DNA of 64,000 bases from Strobilurus pachycystidiatus (Eukaryota > Basidiomycota > Agaricomycetes > Agaricales > Physalacriaceae), in assembly GCA_019915135.1 (NCBI GenBank), contig JAHLMK010000006.1, positions 496,001-560,000 of the forward strand, read 5' to 3'. Each line of letters opens with the position of its first letter. Position 1 is the stretch's first letter. Positions 11,136-22,546 of this stretch are shown one piece after another. Under the pieces are notes generated by a model. That model was not told where the DNA came from and did not search any database. It was given only the letters and a program-made list of their open reading frames with translations. The position numbers were made by a program, and so were the translations under genes.

Positions 11136-12083
11136 ATGTCAACCTTGGCCACTCTTATCGCTTTGTCGATGGCGGCAGCAGCCGCCGCGACGCCGCTCTC
11201 GACAGTCCCCAATTCCCAGTCGCCGTTGCGCTCGTCGCTTGGCTTAGCACCCCTCATCCAGGAGGACCACATCTATGGCAGCATCAACGACTCCTACATC
11301 GTGATTCTCAAGGATGGGCTGTCGCCTCTGCTTAAGGAGAACCACTTCAACTTCCTCGAGATGGCGCACTCGGAGCAGCCTCTCCTCTCGGAAGCCGCGT
11401 CTGGGCTTCAGCAGGTTTACCAGCACATCGATGGTTATCATGCCCGGCTATCACAGGGCGTCGTTGAGCGTCTCCGCGCCCAGCCCGAGGTTGAGTACAT
11501 CGAGGTCGACCAGGAGGTGATGGAGGTCATCGTTCTGGAGCTCCCTGAACCTGAGGGAGGCGAGAATGTCGATGTGTACCTCATTGAGCTCACTAGGATC
11601 AACTTGAACCGGTCGCACGTTGCCTTCCCGAACCGTAGACCTTGGGACGAGACTATTCGGAACGACGGTGATGAGGGCGGCGGCTGTCACTCTGCTGTTG
11701 ACATCGCGGGCTTCGTGAACAAGTCCGTCCACGAGCCTGATATTGTCCCAGACAGGCTTCCAGTTGACTATGAGGAGGTGCAGTGGGAGGACGTCGAGGC
11801 TGCAGAGCCAGTCTACAGCTATGGAGCCGCTTCCAACTGGATTGTGCCGGTCTACAGCTCGAATGTCAATGGCAGTGGTTCCATGTCCGACCTCGTTGGC
11901 GCTGTCTCCTACGTCGTCGTCGCTGCCGCTAGGAGAGCTGCCGCAGCAGAGGCTGAGTTCAAGGTGAATGGAAAGACAAGGCACGACGGCTCTGTCGTCC
12001 AGATGTACCTTGGCGGGGGGAAGTCTCCTGCTCTTGACCTTGCCATCAACCGTGCGGTCGAATCTGGTCTGATTTTTATATGA
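11136..12083 (+). CDS. Secreted S8 (cerevisin-like) pseudoprotease with I9 prodomain, copy 1
   Basis: Single-exon 315-aa protein. Residues 1-18 are a signal peptide. Residues about 50-128 are a peptidase inhibitor I9 / subtilisin propeptide domain (DSYIVILKDG ... GVVERLRAQPEVEYIEVDQEV). The rest aligns with the front of a fungal subtilase: GENVDVYLIELT stands where family members have the VDTG/IDTG catalytic Asp (Asp to Glu, TG lost), GGGCHSAVDIAG replaces the HGTHCAG catalytic-His motif, and the protein stops after GGKSPALDLAINRAVESGL, before the oxyanion Asn and the GTSMA catalytic Ser. All three catalytic residues are thus gone. The ORF is open and has a TATA box, so it is probably an expressed non-enzyme; I infer a protease-inhibitor or chaperone-like role from the preserved prodomain. 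Confidence 0.8.
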   Translation: MSTLATLIALSMAAAAAATPLSTVPNSQSPLRSSLGLAPLIQEDHIYGSINDSYIVILKDGLSPLLKENHFNFLEMAHSEQPLLSEAASGLQQVYQHIDGYHARLSQGVVERLRAQPEVEYIEVDQEVMEVIVLELPEPEGGENVDVYLIELTRINLNRSHVAFPNRRPWDETIRNDGDEGGGCHSAVDIAGFVNKSVHEPDIVPDRLPVDYEEVQWEDVEAAEPVYSYGAASNWIVPVYSSNVNGSGSMSDLVGAVSYVVVAAARRAAAAEAEFKVNGKTRHDGSVVQMYLGGGKSPALDLAINRAVESGLIFI

Positions 12084-12555
12084 AGTAATCCTTGTGTCAT
12101 CGTATATTCTACAGTACCAAAACTAACAAGTGACACATATCAATACCTGTAGAATATACTTACAACCCAGACTACAAGTTTGTCAATAACTAGTAATTTG
12201 CAAGTTCATGTAGACTTTATCCCACGTCGCCAGAGTCGAAGCTGTGGTGGTCAGGAACCTTCCACAGCGCGGCTCAGTACTTGGAGGCACATGCATCCAA
12301 ACCTTCAGACAGAGAAATAAGCGCCATGCATGGCTGGTGATCAAGGTGGCTAGTTGACGGCACGAGCGACGGCGGCGATGGAGAGTCGGCATTTTCCCTT
12401 TTGGCGCCAGAGCGCGATCAGTTACCCGCTCCCCAATCCGATTACGGCTTGTCTCTTGCCCTCGCCAGCAAACGATTTTTGAGTTCTCTCACCATATTTC
12501 TATCCTACAGTATTGCTCGCACCAGCGGAAGAGTGGCTTCTTTGTTAAGCTGGTT
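12084..12555. other. Spacer between the two S8-like genes
   Basis: Holds the DUF3533 relic listed at 12221-12290 and, from about 12430, sequence resembling 10840-10900 upstream of copy 1 (both contain TTACGGCTTG followed by CTCTTGC), marking the start of the second duplicated unit. Confidence 0.5.
12221..12290 (-). pseudogene. Relic of a DUF3533 gene exon
   Basis: The minus strand reads ALWKVPDHHSFDSGDVG, matching ALWKVPDHQLSG...NFDSGEVG of the intact gene at 13785-15182 with a short internal deletion. It is flanked by unrelated sequence and stops, so only a fragment remains. Confidence 0.7.
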
Positions 12556-12708
12556 TTCGAGGTCGGGTCATCCACTGGCAGCAGACAAGATCATTGTCAA
12601 ACTGTCCAGGCCTCGGATTGATTTCCACTGTCACTTCCCATATAATAACTTATATACTGACGGGTACCACAGGTGATTCGTCCAGCTTCTGTTTCCCTCC
12701 TGACCACC

Positions 12709-13632
12709 ATGTCAATGTTGACCGCTCTTATGGCTTTGGCGGTGGCAGCCGCCGCGACGCCGCTCTCGACGTTCCCTGACTCCCAGTCGCCGCTACGCTC
12801 TTCGCTCAGCTTAGCTCCCCTCATCCAAGAGGACCATATCTATGGCAGCATCAACGACTCATACATCGTGATTCTCAAGGATGGGCTGTCGCCTTCGCTC
12901 AAGGAGAACCACTTCAACTTCCTCGAGATGGTGCACTCGGAGCAGCCTCTCCTCACGGAAGCCGCGTCTGGGCTCCAGCAGGTTTACCAGCACATCGATG
13001 GTTATCACGCCCGGCTATCACAGGGCGTCGTCGAGCGCCTCCGTGCCCAGCCCGAGGTGGAATACATTGAGGTCGACCAGGAGGTGATGGATGCCAACAT
13101 CTGGGAGCTGTCTGAATTCGAGGGAGGCGAGGGTGTCGACGCATATTCCATGATTTTCAGGATCTTCCGGCCGAGCGGCTGGGCCCCTTGTGGCGAGACT
13201 AGTCGGGACGACGACGACGAGCCTGCTGGCTGTCGCTATGAAAGTGACTTTGCCAATCTCTGGAACAAGTCTGTTCACGATGATGATGATGGTGGTGTCC
13301 CAGATATGCTTTCAGTGGACGATGAGGAGGTGGAGTGGGAGGACGTCGATGAGCTCGAGGCTGAAGAGGAGGTCTACAGCTATGCAGCCCCTGCCTACCG
13401 GTTTCAAGAAGTTGTACCGGTCTACAGCTCGAATGTCAGTGGATCCATGTCCGCCGTCGTCGGTGCTGTCTCCTACGTCGTCTCTGCTGCCGCTCAGAGG
13501 GCTGCCGCGGCAGAGGCTGAGAAGACAAAATACGAGGGATCCGTCGTTCGCATGCTCCTCCGTGGTGGCAAGTCTCCTGCTCTTGACCTTGCCATTAACC
13601 GTGCGGTCGAACATGGTCTGGTTTTCATATGA
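12709..13632 (+). CDS. Secreted S8 (cerevisin-like) pseudoprotease with I9 prodomain, copy 2
   Basis: Single-exon tandem copy of the 11136 gene, about 307 aa from the Met that matches copy 1's start. Signal peptide (ALMALAVAAAA), then an I9-type prodomain differing from copy 1 at only about five positions in 100. The middle third has diverged strongly: the catalytic-Asp region reads DAYSMIF, the His region reads AGCRYESDFANL, and acidic runs (DDDDE, HDDDDGG, DELEAEEE) have been gained. The C-terminal 70 residues again match copy 1 and end at the same place (NRAVEHGLVFI, stop 13630-13632). No catalytic Asp, His or Ser is left. The shared truncation point shows that the loss came before the duplication. 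Confidence 0.8.
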   Translation: MSMLTALMALAVAAAATPLSTFPDSQSPLRSSLSLAPLIQEDHIYGSINDSYIVILKDGLSPSLKENHFNFLEMVHSEQPLLTEAASGLQQVYQHIDGYHARLSQGVVERLRAQPEVEYIEVDQEVMDANIWELSEFEGGEGVDAYSMIFRIFRPSGWAPCGETSRDDDDEPAGCRYESDFANLWNKSVHDDDDGGVPDMLSVDDEEVEWEDVDELEAEEEVYSYAAPAYRFQEVVPVYSSNVSGSMSAVVGAVSYVVSAAAQRAAAAEAEKTKYEGSVVRMLLRGGKSPALDLAINRAVEHGLVFI

Positions 13633-13784
13633 AGTATGATTTATGTGAGAGTATTATTGGTGCGAGTAGAGTACAGGGTATGGGCTACAGTATTTACTGA
13701 ATGATATTTTAGTACAGTATGTAAGTTCATGTCGATTGTGGATAATGATATCAAGTCGTCAAGTTTTCCAAATTTTGGCCTCGT

Positions 13785-15182
13785 CTAATCCTCGTCAGCC
13801 TTGTGCAGTATTCTCCGTCTATACCACTGGAAGGTTGGGAGCGTGATCGCCGACACACAGGCCCATGCGATGAGGATACCAAAGTGGAGCCCCAACTGAT
13901 TCTTGGTCGAGAACAAGATGGTGCGAATAGCGAGGGAGACGTTATAGAAAGGCATCGCGTATCCGTAGCGGTAAAAGTGGGGCAAGACGTCAATGGGCAT
14001 GGAGCTGACGGCGACGTTACTGATGACCCAGAGGATCATGAAGAACGGCACGAAGCGGACGGTGAGGAGGGTTACCATCGCTTCGAGCGCGAGCCCGACA
14101 CTGAGCATTCCCAAGAAGTTGACCATCCAGAAGATGATGAAGCCGGCGTTTCCGAATCTATGAATGCGACAGTCAGTCAAAAGGCACTTTGAAAGAGAAG
14201 GCGCATTGAAGACTTACTTTTGAGAGAAGTCGACTTGGAAAGCTTTACTCAACAATGAGTAGAATAGGCTGATGATGAAGTATGCGATGCCGACGCTTGT
14301 TAAGCGTACCCGGATGAGGCTGGCGGTGGTGAGCCTCTTCTCCAGTCCGGAGACTTCGCGAGCGGCGAGGCCGACCATGACAATGAAGAATGTGAGGATG
14401 AGAAGGTAGATGAGCCCGACGAACGTGATTGCTGTTGCGACGGGGATGTCAAAAGGTGCGAGGTTGTGTTCGGTGTAGAAAAAGGGAAGGGAGACGGCCT
14501 GGGGAGATGCGGCGGCGAGTGAAGAGAGAGCATCGGCAGACATGTTGGCGATGCGCTGTTTCGCGAACGATTGCGCTACTGCGAGGAGGGTCGACTCAAC
14601 AGCGGGGCGGATCAAGGATCTGTAGCCGTTCTCATTCCGGGCTTCTACACCGTAGAACGTCACTGCAGAGGTCGGTTCATAATCCGAGCCTGCATTGTCG
14701 AGATTGCTAGTGGCGTTGGTGTGAACTAGATGATAAGCGTCTTGTCAGTAACGAAGTCAATTTACAAACGAAACGAACTCACTGACAACAGCAACCCACG
14801 CTTTCTGTTCCAGTATCAAGTGCCCAACTTCGCTTTCCTGCACGCCGGTCTTTTCCTGCCAGTGAATAACACTCGACGCCGATGACGCGAGCAGACCCTG
14901 TGTCACCGCCGCTCCCACTTCGCCAGAATCGAAGTTGACCACCCATCCAGAGAGTTGGTGATCAGGCACCTTCCACAGCGCGCCCCAGTATATGCTGAAA
15001 ACGCCGAACATGACGATGACCATGAGGAAGCATCCTCCGATAAGGATCTTGAAAAAGGCAGCGCGTTGGGACGCGAGTGAGGCGTCTGTGAATTGGGAGG
15101 AGAAGAGCGGTTCCTCGGATTTTTTGGATTGTTGCTTCTCGGAAGGGATGGCAACGGTGCGAACGGAACTGGTGTCGCTCAT
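13785..15182 (-). CDS. DUF3533 (SNG1-like) integral membrane protein
   Basis: Three exons. Start ATG at 15182 (MSDTSSVRTVAIP); introns about 14727-14783 (donor GTGAGTTC) and 14163-14219 (donor GTAAGTCT) join in frame; stop at 13785. The cytosolic N-terminus precedes a transmembrane helix (ILIGGCFLMVIVMFGVFSIY), a large extracytoplasmic loop beginning WGALWKVPDHQLSGWVV, then five or so helices in the C-terminal half (FVGLIYLLILTFFIVMVGL, GIAYFIISLFYSLL, IIFWMVNFLGMLSVGL, FFMILWVISNVAV, FGILIAWACVSAI). This is the layout of fungal nitrosoguanidine-resistance SNG1 / DUF3533 proteins, related to bacterial Pip/YhgE export-type membrane proteins. Substrate unknown. Two broken copies lie at 12221-12290 and 15893-16140. 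Confidence 0.85.
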
Positions 15183-15233
15183 CGTGAGAAGTGGGAATGT
15201 GTGGGTACTGGAGGACCTGTGAGGACGAAGAGG

Positions 15234-15247
15234 GTATATATATATAT
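15234..15247 (-). promoter_or_regulatory. TA-rich TATA element of the DUF3533 gene
   Basis: An alternating TA run about 52-65 bp upstream of the minus-strand ATG at 15182. Confidence 0.45.
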
Positions 15248-15892
15248 TAGTATCAAGACGCGTAGCCGATCCGAGATAGAGAGTAAGCATCGTATACAAT
15301 GACCAAGCCGTCCAGGCGACGTCCAGGTGCATCTCTTCTGCGGGTAAACGTTCGGAAGATTGAGGAGGAAAATCGGGGCAAGTCACCCGGCTAGAATGGC
15401 CGATGGCCGAGGCTGTCATACGAAATGACTACTCATCAGGCCGCTGTGGACCGTTGTGGGCCCGTGTTACAGAGCTCGGATGAGTCCTAGACCGACGGAT
15501 AGTAATCGTTCAGCGTGTAAATATGCCCTATCATGCAAGCGCGCGGCTGCATGGTAGATGGATGATGGATGATGGAGACTGCGAACGAGGTAACGTCGAT
15601 ATTCGGGTGTGTAGCTTACTCCTCTCCACCGTTACTCAGGCCGATTCCTTGTCCATCAGTGCGCTATGCTTCTGCCTGTCGTGCAGCTCAAGCCTCCTGT
15701 GCCAAAGGGTATCCTCTGCCATCTGACGTGCCAGATGCTCATCCTCCGGGTCTGAGTTTGAGTGAGCCAGGTTGCGGAGAGTATGTCTATAAGGATAAAT
15801 TTTACAAGTGCCAAGCAGGAGGCATGAGGTACTCACCACTCTGCTATTGCTAGCGCCAATAGTCGGTCCAGAGCTTCTCCATTGCTCCTGCT

Positions 15893-16140
15893 TACTAGAT
15901 GATAAGGTTGTCAACAAGGAACTCAGAATATAAACGCAACGTACTCACTGACGACATCGACCAAAGCTTTCTGTTCCAGTATCAAGTCGTTTTCCTGCAA
16001 GCCGGTCTTTTCTTGCCAGTGAACGCGAGTAGACCCTGTGTCACCGCCGATCCCACTTGCCCAGTGTCAAAGTTGACCACCCATCCGGAAGATTAGTGAT
16101 CAGGCGCCTCCCGTGCGCGTCCTGGTATATACTGGAGACG
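15893..16140 (-). pseudogene. Second DUF3533 relic (exon 1 end and intron)
   Basis: About 250 bp match 14727-15000 of the intact gene over the end of exon 1, its first intron and the GWVVNFDSG region, for example the shared strings TTTCTGTTCCAGTATCAAG and AAGTTGACCACCCATCC. A stretch between them is deleted, stops interrupt the reading, and neither the start nor the C-terminal helices are present. Confidence 0.75.
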
Positions 16141-17755
16141 GGGGGTCATTGCTGGGCCGGGCGGGAAGGATGATCTGATGTATCGATGTTCACCTCTGAG
16201 TCTTCAAGCTTCACCAGGTAGGGAGAAGTCGGATCTTCAGCACACCTCCCGAGGGGCTACCGCGTGAAGCGCGTCAACGACCCTCTTGAAGAGAACTTCA
16301 TGCACTTCGGTCGCGTGAATAGCTCTTCGAATCTAATTGTGGACCGCAAGCCACGCTGTGTGGTCTACAAGTTCATTGAGCGGGCGTGGGCTACATTGCT
16401 ATGGCAGGTTACGCGCACCGTCAGCGGCCATTGTCGGACTTCTACGTGCGGTTGTTCAGCTTGTTGACGGGAAAAGACGGGCAAAGGCGGACACAATGAT
16501 GAGCGCTGGAGGTAAAGTAAAGATGGTGTGTTTGGTGCTTGGCTGCTGGCTTTCCTATTTCGTCTTTCTTCCGCTCTCTCATCTCGATCACCAACCAGTG
16601 TCGTTTTTTCGCAGCCACAGCGAGTAGAATAGACGGGGAAGACAAAATTACGCGGGCTGCTGAGTAGACATTCTGACTGGTGCGTCACATCTGCCCTTTG
16701 AAACCATCAACGCTCTCTAACGCTGCAGCACAGTGATTTTCTTGCCAATAAGATCTTTTTCCCATACTTTCCCTACGAAACGTCCGACCTATTCGCCCCG
16801 ACGTCGGTCTATTTCTCTTCCAGTCCCACCCCACAGGGATCAGTCTGGAACGCTTCGTCGACCACTCGCAGTCGTTAAGTTTCAATGCAAACCTACCCAC
16901 CAAGCAGACAACCCTTCATCACGCAGCGGCGCAGGCCGTGTTCTCGTTCAACTAACACCTACGCCAATGCATTGAAGGACCGGGCTCCACGAATTGTCCT
17001 CTTGTCAACTTCCCAGAGATCCCCTCGCCTCAAGCCAGTCATTGGTCTGCATAGGCCATCTGATAATCACCAATGACCGCTCGTCATGGCCCTGGCACAG
17101 CCCGTCAAGTACAGTACAAGTCGTACCCACAACCATCCTTCGGTGGACCACATCGCGATAGATATCGGAACACTCACGAGCATGGACGCACTCATTGACC
17201 AAAGCTTATCAAGACGATGCTCTCTTCGGGCGACGACCTCAACGGCGAGATCCAAATTTCTGGGGATCGTTCGAACGACACAAACAAAGACTAGCGACAG
17301 TACGCAGTTCCGGACCATCTTATGCATCACCCTTCGTGATCACATATCCGTCTGCTTTCTCGGCCAATGGGTGTAACGGACCATTCATGGTCAGTCCCGA
17401 CATCGACTCTGAGCGAACGTTAGAGTAGGTGCCCTTACTGGCTGCAGATGCCCCAGCCGCGGCCCCACAAGCGCCATAGCTATCCATCTCCATCTGCACG
17501 CAACACCGACACCGAGGTCAGCTTACAACGGGCCGAAATGTACGAGGTCACCTTTCAGCAACTCCAACGAAGGCTATCAGGTGGACAGAATGGAGACGGC
17601 CTTGCCTAATACGCAGTAGCCAAGTCCAACTGGAGCCTACTCGACGTCAACCGTGATAACAATATCCACTTCATCCCAATCCACTCTCAAAATCATATGC
17701 AGCTGTCGGTCCATGATGCTCCTCCTATGACGCATCCGCTCCTTGTCCGAAACCC
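16141..17755. other. No supported gene
   Basis: Open frames here are short and in conflict between strands. The frame at 17195-17428 (+) has mildly protein-like composition but no domain and no intron structure that joins it to a start. Confidence 0.35.
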
Positions 17756-17762
17756 TATATAA
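17756..17762 (+). promoter_or_regulatory. TATA box of the CsbD-like gene
   Basis: TATATAA 81 bp upstream of the ATG at 17843, followed by a pyrimidine/CA-rich leader typical of highly expressed fungal genes. Confidence 0.55.
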
Positions 17763-17842
17763 TCTCTGTGCGCTGTCTGTCGAACAACAAACCCATAACA
17801 CACTCAACACACCGCACCTCACCACTCACACCCACACCTACA

Positions 17843-18287
17843 ATGTCCGGCGCCAACACCCAATTCACCTCCGGTTCCTCTGAGCCCAAGTTTGTCTTTC
17901 CTTTCCCTATACCCTTTCCTCTCCTCTGACCGCCTATCTCACGCAGCAAGACCACCGGCCAATACCACTCCATGAAGGGTACCGCCGTAGAGACCATCGG
18001 TAACGTCACCGGAGCGACTTCCTGGTCAAATTCCGGTCGTGAGGAGCACACAGCAGGCGAGGCTGAGGTCAAGGCCGCCAAGGCCCAGGGATACGCCGAG
18101 GGCACCAAAGACCGCGTAGGCGGGAAGAAGGACTCCGTCTTGGGGTCGGTGACTGGGGATAAGTCCCAGCAGATGCAAGGTATGGCAGAATTTTGATTAA
18201 CGAGATGAGGACGGTACTGATGTGGTTCGTGCAGGCAATGCGAAGCAAGAGAAAGGAAATGCTCAGCAGGACATGAACCGATTCTAG
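17843..18287 (+). CDS. CsbD-like stress protein (110 aa)
   Basis: Exons 17843-17889, 17947-18179 and 18235-18287 (introns of 57 and 55 bp) give 333 nt, a whole number of codons. The product is small, hydrophilic and Gly/Lys/Glu-rich. Residues about 25-95 carry the CsbD-like pattern (MKGTAVETIGNVTG, GTKDRVGGKKDSVLGSVTG, NAKQEKGNAQQD). In fungi this family includes proteins described as binding mismatched or cruciform DNA, and in bacteria CsbD is under general-stress control; the function here is inferred only from the family. A TATA box and CA-rich leader suggest strong, possibly stress-induced expression. Confidence 0.85.
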
Positions 18288-18478
18288 TGCAGTCCGGGAA
18301 TTGTTACTGTACTTGAGGAAGAAGAATTATAATCATAATTGTATCAATATAATTCCTTAATCGACACACTACAGTTCGGGTTCTCTTTCAATTTTGAACA
18401 CGGTATATTTCGCAATCCAGCAAGTGAGAGCTACGCTACAAGAAGACTGCGCTACAAGAAGACTGTAACAAGTCAAGA

Positions 18479-20238
18479 TCACCGAAAGACTGCCGCGACC
18501 CATCCGTTCACGCTGTAGAACCCGCACACCCGTCCAGGCTCGATCCTCAACATCTGGCTTCCCCATCGATTACGACCGCTCTTACCCTCCAACAACCGTG
18601 CACCGCACCTCTTGAGTATGTCTGCGTCGCCTTTTGCTTCATCCTCATTGTATGCCTGTACTCAAACGCGGATCAGCGCCACGTCGAGCCTTATCCAATC
18701 AGTCTACAATACCGTAAAAACCGACGGGATCTTCCTGTCGACAAGAGTCCGAATTGTGGCCAGCCAGGTGTCGGTGCTTTCTTCGGAGAGACCGGAGTTG
18801 AAGGCGACGGCGAGTTCGGGCGTTTCGAGGTGCGGGGAGTTGTGATAGAGTCTGGGGAGAAGAGACTCAATTGACATGATTAACAACTTCAAATAGATGC
18901 ACATACCCTCTGTGCACTTCAACGACGAGCTGCCGATTCCGTTGTGTACAGCAGCTGCGGAAGGTCAGCCGGTTACGCGTATGGCTAGAGCGAGGGTACG
19001 GCTTACGGGCAAATAGGGACTGCACTGCCGGTATTGACAAGCTTCACGTACTCCTTGATTTCCGCCTCTTGCTTGGGGATATTAATCTCAGGAAGTTCGG
19101 GCCCAAAAAGAACCAACTGCCATTCGGTTAGTTCATGCAGCAGGAGACGAGGGCAGCGTACCTTCAGAGTCTGGATCTCAGGAGCCTGATGCAGGATCTC
19201 TTCAAACGCGTTGCCTACGCGAATTTCCGTGTCAGTAGCACCGATGACCTACTCAATCTTCAGTCATCACAACTCGTGTTGAAAGGTAGAGAGCAACATA
19301 CGTGAATGGTCAACGTATCCTTCTTGGTCCAAGAGTCGTCGGCGTTCAGCGTCTCGAGCCCCGCTAGGATCGTCAATGGAAACGAGAGCTCTTCCGACGT
19401 CGCACGCAGCCATGTACTCATAGGGAGCGGCAACATGCCGAACCCTGTATCCTCCAAAAGCCCTTGATATTCCGACTCCCAAGACGCGTCCGAGAGCGAC
19501 TTCCACGCGGTTTTGACGCGCTCGGGGCGGAAGGAGAATGGCCGATGGAAGATGCGCAGCGTTCGTTGGCCGAGGACGAAGTCCTCCAAGATCTGTTCAT
19601 TCAAAGCGCACTGCGAGAGCCCGTAATTGTCGAGTGGGAACGTGTGCGCGTCGTGGATGGTGGCGTGCATGTGCTCGGCGCTGCAGAAGAACGACGTCTT
19701 GCAGCTCTCGCAAGCCTTGAGAGATGGGAAGCGGTCTGGAGATGGGTCTAGACGGAGCATTCGGTCGGTGCGGGCACTGAGGAGATGTTGAGCATAGGCT
19801 ATGAGTACCATAGAGGGATGAGATCCATACCAAGCGATGCAGCGCGGCTGGAACGCTATGAGGTTCTCTTCATCCCGCTCTGTCTCGCGACCCAGCACCT
19901 TTTTGACCGCCAGCAACTCGATTTTCAGGGCCTCGGACGCAACTCGGTTGAGCATCATGACATTTTTCGTAGGGCCATCGTCAAAAATTGGAAGAAGATT
20001 CTCCATAACACTGTCTGTCGCGTCGAAAGCGTCGCATACGACTCGGTGTTTCGGATAGTCTCTGTCTCTGCATTCTGCGCACTGTCAGCAATGTGCAACC
20101 TTGAGATGAACGAAAGGACGAACTCTTGCCACAGTAGGACACTAGCTCACAGTGTGGGCATCTCAACAGGTCGTCGCTGCATCCCTGGCACCCTTTGCAA
20201 ACGCGGTGCGTATTGACCTGGATGGGAAACGAGAGCAT
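18479..20238 (-). CDS. MYND zinc-finger / MSS51-like protein, tandem copy 1
   Basis: Multi-exon minus-strand gene. The N-terminus from ATG 20238 holds a MYND finger (CKGC...LLRCPHCELVSYCGK) at about residues 14-50. A second Cys/His-rich segment follows (ACESCKTSFFCSAEH), then the conserved PERVKTAWKSLSDASWESEY block and the C-terminal domain SEELSFPLTILAGLE ... DTLTIHV followed by an FEEILH-type segment, as in fungal proteins related to MSS51. Translation of 18690-18479 gives the end VNGWVAAVFR. The two neighbours downstream on the chromosome share the same order of blocks and ending (VNGWISGAIV, VNMWIAGAFK). Yeast MSS51 regulates COX1 translation, but these proteins have no evident mitochondrial presequence, so function is open. 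Exact exon borders were not all resolved. Confidence 0.75.
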
Positions 20239-20465
20239 CTCAGCAAAGGTACCGTTGAGGAGCAGTTTTAGACGCGGACCGTCTTATAAGCATCCAAATC
20301 GCCGTCGCCGTGGAATGATCAGCCCCGTATTTGGTGATGGTAGCGCAAAGCAAGAGGTGGCGGCAATTGGCGAACGCGTGCAACGGTCCCAGACTTTTGG
20401 ATCAGGCCACTGATTGAGTCAAGATTGTATTTACTATTCATTGTATGGTACACGCCGCGAGGTTC

Positions 20466-22261
20466 TTATACAATCGCTCCGGAAATCCATCCGTTCACGC
20501 TGTCGAAACCTGAGACGCTGCGCGCTCGCGGTCTCATCAATAAGGACCCCCAGGAATTTCGAACTGGAGACTTCATGGGCACTACACCGCACTTTCTCAA
20601 AACTTCGGCATCGGCTTTGGCTTCGGTCTCGTTAAACGCCTGCCAAAGTTACTTAAGCGCGTAGGCGACGGTCGTAATGATGGCATACCGTAAACATCGA
20701 AGGGATCTTCTTAGTTGCGAGGGTCCTGATGGTGGCTGGCCACGTATTCGTGTCTTCCTCGCAGAGCTGGGCGTTGAACGCGATTGCGAGGTCCGGAGAA
20801 CTGGAGAAGGACAAGGCATGGTAAACACTAGTGCAAGCAGATCGTCAATCTCTGCAAAACAGCGACCAGAAGCAGCTTACTCGTAATGGAACTCCTGAAC
20901 GTGTTGGCGTCCTGACTCTTCGCACGCCCTGTGACAATACTGAGTACGGCAGGACGAAGAGCATCTCGGTTCTCTACGTACGAGCAGACGGGAATGATCT
21001 TGGATCTCACAGAGCGAGGAACAACCTTGCCCAAATACGGGGCACACATCACCAGCTAAGAATGATTTCGTTTCTGGGCTAACTATAGATTGAAACAACG
21101 TTTGCACCTTGAGGGTGGCGACCTTCGGGAGTCGATGGAGAATCTCCTCAAAGGCTCGACCGGCCATGACCTCAGCTTCGTGGGCGCCGATAATCTAGAT
21201 GAGGGATGAGGGTAGGAGGATAGGTCAGGCAGAAAGACAGAGCATACTTACATGAATTACGAGCGTCTCGCGCTCCGTCCACTCCGAATTTGGCCCGTAG
21301 AGCTCCTCTAAACCCTTCAAAATCGTCAACGGAAACGTGAGATATCCAGTCAATGCGCGCAAGGAGGCAGCAAGCGGAATCCCGAGTTTAGCAGCTCTAG
21401 CATATGCTATATCCTCATATTCTTCCTCCCAATTCGCCGCTCCGAGGGGTCCATAGGTGTCCTTCAATCGATGAGGCGGATGAACGCAGAGTGCTTTGAA
21501 ACCGCCGTTCGATTTGTTTTGCTTGTGGTGTACAGCTGCGTCCTGGAAGATCTCGCGACTGGTCTCACAACGATGACCGGGACCTGGCCGATGTGAGTCG
21601 CAGCAATAGAACGCCATCCTGCATTGCGTGCAAGAAGAGAGGACAGGGAACCGTTCGGAAGTCTGCTCCATGCGGAGAACGCGGTTAGTACGCGCACTGC
21701 ATTTATGCAGTCAATACTAGAGGAGTACGTGGATCAGAGAGAGCGTACCATGACAAGCACCGAGGTTGATAGTTGATGATATTCTTCTCTATGGTCGTCA
21801 GCTCTCGGCGTGCGACTCGGTATTCGAAATCATCTGCTTCCAGGAGGCCCATCTGGCTGGCGATGTAGTTCAAGACTTTCAGGTTTGCGCTTCTACCCTC
21901 ACGACCTAGCTGGCTCAGCTGCACTGTGAGACGTGTCTTCGTCATGAAGTCATTGTCAAGCGCACGAAGGATCTTGCAGGTCGACTTGTGTTCATTCCAG
22001 TCGGCCTATTGGTAGGTGTTGGAGAAGGTGAGTCGACGATAAGCCACTCCGAGGACATTGAAACTACTGACGACTTGACAATCTAGAGACGAGCTGATTT
22101 CAGTACGACAAGCAACAGGTGAACTTGAGTGGCCTACCTCGACCGCAGTACGAAACGCTCTTACACTTGGAGCACTTCGACAACTTGCCGTTTGGGCGAA
22201 AACATTTCATACAAGCGAGGTGCAGATAGGCTAGGATGGGTGGAGAGCTGTCGATGATCAT
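20466..22261 (-). CDS. MYND zinc-finger / MSS51-like protein, tandem copy 2
   Basis: Start at ATG 22261 (MIIDSSPPI), placing the MYND finger (CMKCFRPNGKLSKCSKCKSVSYCGR) at the same distance from the N-terminus as in the neighbours. Then SSCTQCRMAFYCCDSH (second Cys/His motif), RLKDTYGPLGAANWEEEYED, YLTFPLTILKGLEELYG and RAFEEILHRLPKVATLKV. The last exon ends DSVNGWISGAIV with TAA at 20466-20468. It differs from copies 1 and 3 mainly in the linker after the second finger. Same strand and spacing as its neighbours, so a tandem duplication. Confidence 0.75.
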
Positions 22262-22546
22262 GGTCACTGTAAAAGAGTTGTGATGTCTCTGTAAGTCTTC
22301 CCTCATGAGAATCCCCCGTTGAACGAGACGAGAAAGGAACATCACAACCGAAGGCAAAAGCGATCGAATGTTGCTCAGACTGGCCCAATGGAGTTGTTTC
22401 CTGGACCAAAGTCTTCTCACTGGCTTCTTCAAATAATTCGCGCTATTCATTCGGAGTTATACTGTACAGAAAGAGGGTGAACGCTTGCTGCCGAGAAAGG
22501 TTCAATTATGAGCACTCAGAGAAAGGAAATGCAACGCACTCCTAGT

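Noticed and set aside
11451..11984. 177-codon minus-strand frame
   Set aside because: Shadow of the S8 pseudoprotease copy 1.
13803..14192. Acidic 129-codon plus-strand frame
   Set aside because: Antisense shadow of the last exon of the DUF3533 gene.
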